From: Aquabacter sp040049275
GTDB taxonomy: Bacteria; Pseudomonadota; Alphaproteobacteria; Rhizobiales; Xanthobacteraceae
DNA: 64,000 nt
Direction: 5' to 3'
Assembly: GCF_040049275.1 (NCBI RefSeq)
Contig: NZ_JBDZDT010000004.1
Coordinates: forward strand, 434,001-498,000
This document shows positions 61,987-64,000 of this stretch, piece after piece (position 1 is the first letter of the stretch; every line of letters starts with the position of its first letter). Both the position numbers and the translations under genes were made by a program. The notes beneath the pieces are model-generated. The model was not told the origin of the DNA. It saw only the letters and a program-made list of their open reading frames with translations, and did not search any database.

Positions 61987-62804
61987 AGCCCGCCGCCATC
62001 GACTATGCCCGCCCCAAGGATCTCGCCGAGGCGTGCGCGATGCTGAACGAGGCCGGTGATGCCGCCATGATGGTGGCGGGCGGCCAGTCGCTCGTGCCCA
62101 TGATGAGCCTGCGCCTCACCGCCTTCGAGACCCTGCTGGATGTCTCCCGCCTCGAGGCCCTGAAGCGCACCGAGGATGAAGGCAGCCATGTCTTCCTCGG
62201 CGCCGCCACCACCCATGCCATGATCGAGGATGGCAAGGTGCCGGACCCCTCGCAGGGGCTGATGTCGCGGGTGGCCTCCAAGATCGCCTATCGGGCGGTG
62301 CGCAACATGGGCACCATCGGCGGCTCGGTGGCGCTGGCGGACCCCGCCGCCGACTGGCCCTGCGGCCTCATCGCGCTCGAAGCTGAGGTGATCCTCGCCG
62401 GCCCGGACGGGGAGCGCGCCTTGCCGGCGGACGGCTTCTTCCTCGGGCCCTACGAGACCGCGCGCGAGCCGAACGAGATCATCGTCGGGTTCCGTATCCC
62501 GAAGCTGCCGCCCGCCGCCCGCTGGGGCACCTTCAAGGTGGCTCGCAAGAGCGGCGCCTTCTCGGATTCCCTCGCCATCGCGGTGCTGCCGGGCGACGGC
62601 TCGGCGCGGGTCGCGCTCACCGGAACCACGGCCCATGCGGGCCTGCTGGTGCGCGCCTCCGAAGCGCTTCCCTCCGGCAATGTCGCGGCGCTGCGCGAAG
62701 CCGCCCGCGCGGACATCGCCGAGCTCGACCCGGATGCGGACGCCTATCGCGTGCGCTGCCACCTCGCCACCGTCACCCGTGCCGCCGCGGAGGCGCTCTC
62801 ATGA
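61983..62804 (+). CDS. Molybdenum hydroxylase, medium FAD subunit
   Basis: A 273-residue CoxM/CutM-type flavoprotein subunit with VAGGQSLVPMMSLRL and GTIGGSVALADPAADWP, both FAD-binding. It overlaps the large-subunit gene and the small-subunit gene by 4 bp each. It passes electrons from the Fe-S subunit to the external acceptor. Confidence 0.92.
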   Translation: MKPAAIDYARPKDLAEACAMLNEAGDAAMMVAGGQSLVPMMSLRLTAFETLLDVSRLEALKRTEDEGSHVFLGAATTHAMIEDGKVPDPSQGLMSRVASKIAYRAVRNMGTIGGSVALADPAADWPCGLIALEAEVILAGPDGERALPADGFFLGPYETAREPNEIIVGFRIPKLPPAARWGTFKVARKSGAFSDSLAIAVLPGDGSARVALTGTTAHAGLLVRASEALPSGNVAALREAARADIAELDPDADAYRVRCHLATVTRAAAEALS

Positions 62805-63310
62805 CCGCCCTCACCTTCACCCTTAACGGCGAGGAGACGACCGAGGCGGTGGAGCCGCGCGAGATCCTCGCCGACGTGCTGCGCGACCGCCTGCGCCTCA
62901 CCGGCACGCATCTGGGCTGCGAGCACGGCGCCTGCGGTGCCTGCACCGTGACCATAGATGGCGTGCCCGCCCGCTCCTGCATCGTCCTTGCCGTTATGTG
63001 CGACGGCAAGAGCGTGGAGACCATCGAGGGCACCCGCGACGACGCGGCCATGAACGTCATCCGCCGGCACTTTCATGAGCAGCATGCCCTCCAGTGCGGC
63101 TTCTGCACGCCGGGCATGCTGATGGCTGCACGGGACATCATCGCCCGCCACGGCCAGCCCGACGAGGCGACGGTGCGCCGGGAGCTGTCCGGCCAGGTGT
63201 GCCGCTGCACCGGCTACATGGGCATCGTCGCCGCCATCCGCTCCGCCGCCGCCGAACTCCATCCGGAGGCCGCGGCACGTCCCATGCATACGGTTTCATC
63301 CTTGGCTTGA
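62801..63310 (+). CDS. Molybdenum hydroxylase, small 2[2Fe-2S] subunit
   Basis: A 169-residue CoxS-type subunit. The plant-type cluster is CEHGACGACTV...SC and the second cluster CGFCTPGM...CRCTGY. It relays electrons from the molybdenum centre to the FAD subunit. Last of the three overlapping genes, with the amidohydrolase gene 15 bp downstream. Confidence 0.94.
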   Translation: MTALTFTLNGEETTEAVEPREILADVLRDRLRLTGTHLGCEHGACGACTVTIDGVPARSCIVLAVMCDGKSVETIEGTRDDAAMNVIRRHFHEQHALQCGFCTPGMLMAARDIIARHGQPDEATVRRELSGQVCRCTGYMGIVAAIRSAAAELHPEAAARPMHTVSSLA

Positions 63311-63325
63311 AGGGTAGGTTTCTCC

Positions 63326-64000
63326 CATGCGTCTCGATGCTTATACGCACCTGTTCCCGCCGGCTTACTTCAAGCGGATCCAGGACCACATCACCAACAG
63401 GGATGTTGTGAAGCGCTGGCTCAACCTGCCGACCTTGTGGGACGTGGAAGCGCGCCTGCGCATGATCGACAGCTTCGGCGACTACCAGCAGGTGCTCGCC
63501 AATTCCATGCCGGCGGTGGAGTTCTTCGCCGGCCCGGACGTGGCCCCCGAGCTGGCGCGCATCGCCAATGACGGCTTCGCCGAGCTGATCGCCAAGCACC
63601 CCGACCATTTCCCCGCCTTCGTGGCCTCGGTCGCCATGAACAATGCCGAGGAAGCGGTGAAGGAGATCGACCGCGCCGTGGGCCAGCTGGGCGCCAAGGG
63701 CATCCAGATCTTCACCAACGTGAACGGCCGCCCCCTCGATGACGAGGAATTCTACCCGGTCTTCGAGCGCATGGCGCACCACGATCTGCCCATCTGGCTG
63801 CATCCGAGCCGCGGGCAGGACTTCTCCGACTACAAGTCCGAGCAGAAGTCCAAGTACGAGATCTGGTGGACTTTCGGCTGGCCCTACGAGACCAGCGCCG
63901 CCATGTCCCGCATCGTCTTCTCCAGGATCCTGGAGAAGCTGCCGAACCTGAAGGTCATCACCCACCATATGGGCGCGATGATCCCGTTCTTCGACGGCCG
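63326..64000 (+). CDS. Amidohydrolase_2 family protein (ACMSD-like), 3' end outside window
   Basis: The first 225 residues of a TIM-barrel amidohydrolase_2 protein. It has LPIWLHPSRGQDFSDY (His ligand region) and PNLKVITHHMGAMIPF (His ligand region), typical of ACMSD and related nonoxidative decarboxylases. The first metal motif, usually HxH, reads DAYTHLFPP, so the leading His is Tyr. Family members decarboxylate aromatic acids or hydrolyse ring products. Cotranscribed with the molybdenum hydroxylase, it is a candidate decarboxylase of the same pathway. The gene continues beyond base 64000. Confidence 0.85.

Noticed and set aside
1..64000. CRISPR array, IS element or prophage
   Set aside because: No regularly spaced direct repeats, no transposase, integrase or phage structural genes were seen.

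Overview
This window looks like chromosome of a high-GC alphaproteobacterium of the Hyphomicrobiales, most plausibly Xanthobacteraceae (Xanthobacter/Azorhizobium/Ancylobacter-like). The evidence is a FixL-FixJ-FixK oxygen-sensing set, NMT1/SsuA-type ABC importers, a DUF2778 L,D-transpeptidase-like protein, DUF1236 and DUF1059 proteins, and dispersed GC-rich palindromic repeats between operons. No taxonomic search could be run.

Layout. 1-9.8 kb is mostly household or small accessory genes: the end of a GST, an MFS carrier, a DUF2778 protein, two cupins, a DUF1236 glycine-zipper protein, the ABC-F factor EttA, tRNA-Gly(GCC), a small secreted protein and a small HTH protein. It ends with a TetR/Rid-family divergent pair separated by three near-identical CATACG-N3-CGTATG operators. 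9.8-14.3 kb holds a DrrAB-like ABC exporter, a second TetR regulator and an MFS carrier. 14.5-27.5 kb is a single gene for a 4334-residue Ala-rich protein. It is built mainly from degenerate helical modules and ends in a calcium-loop segment and a DUF4114-like C-terminus.

27.7-47.3 kb is a dense metabolic and transport region. An XRE-cupin regulator precedes an operon with a DHPON-hydrolase-like alpha/beta hydrolase, a BtrH/C39-like protein and an SsuABC-type importer. A paralogous hydrolase follows. After a palindrome come DUF971, an AprA-like flavoprotein, an AprB-like ferredoxin and a HEAT-repeat protein. Next are a Dyp peroxidase, a gentisate-dioxygenase-like bicupin, a Crp/Fnr regulator, a second importer whose binding protein carries a NosL-like C-terminal domain, a 7Fe-type ferredoxin and a ferredoxin-NADP reductase.

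47.3-52 kb is the oxygen-control block (FixK, single receiver, FixJ, FixL, tandem UspA). FNR/FixK boxes lie upstream of the receiver gene and the usp gene. 52-64 kb is a catabolic cluster. It has an AraC regulator diverging from an operon of a LigB-LigA fused extradiol dioxygenase, aldehyde dehydrogenase, gamma-glutamyltransferase-like protein and aspartate-dehydrogenase-like protein. Then come an FAD aromatic hydroxylase behind a perfect TTGAT-N4-ATCAA box and between inverted copies of a ~120-bp repeat, a three-subunit molybdenum hydroxylase, and an amidohydrolase cut by the window end.

Working interpretation (inference): the 28-64 kb region takes up and degrades an aromatic, probably N-heteroaromatic, compound. 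Molybdenum hydroxylase, FAD hydroxylase and amidohydrolase-family decarboxylase resemble the order of the picolinate pathway, but ring opening here would use a LigBA-type enzyme. The AprAB-like module, ferredoxins and reductase suggest a dedicated redox step. Expression appears tied to oxygen through FixLJ-K.
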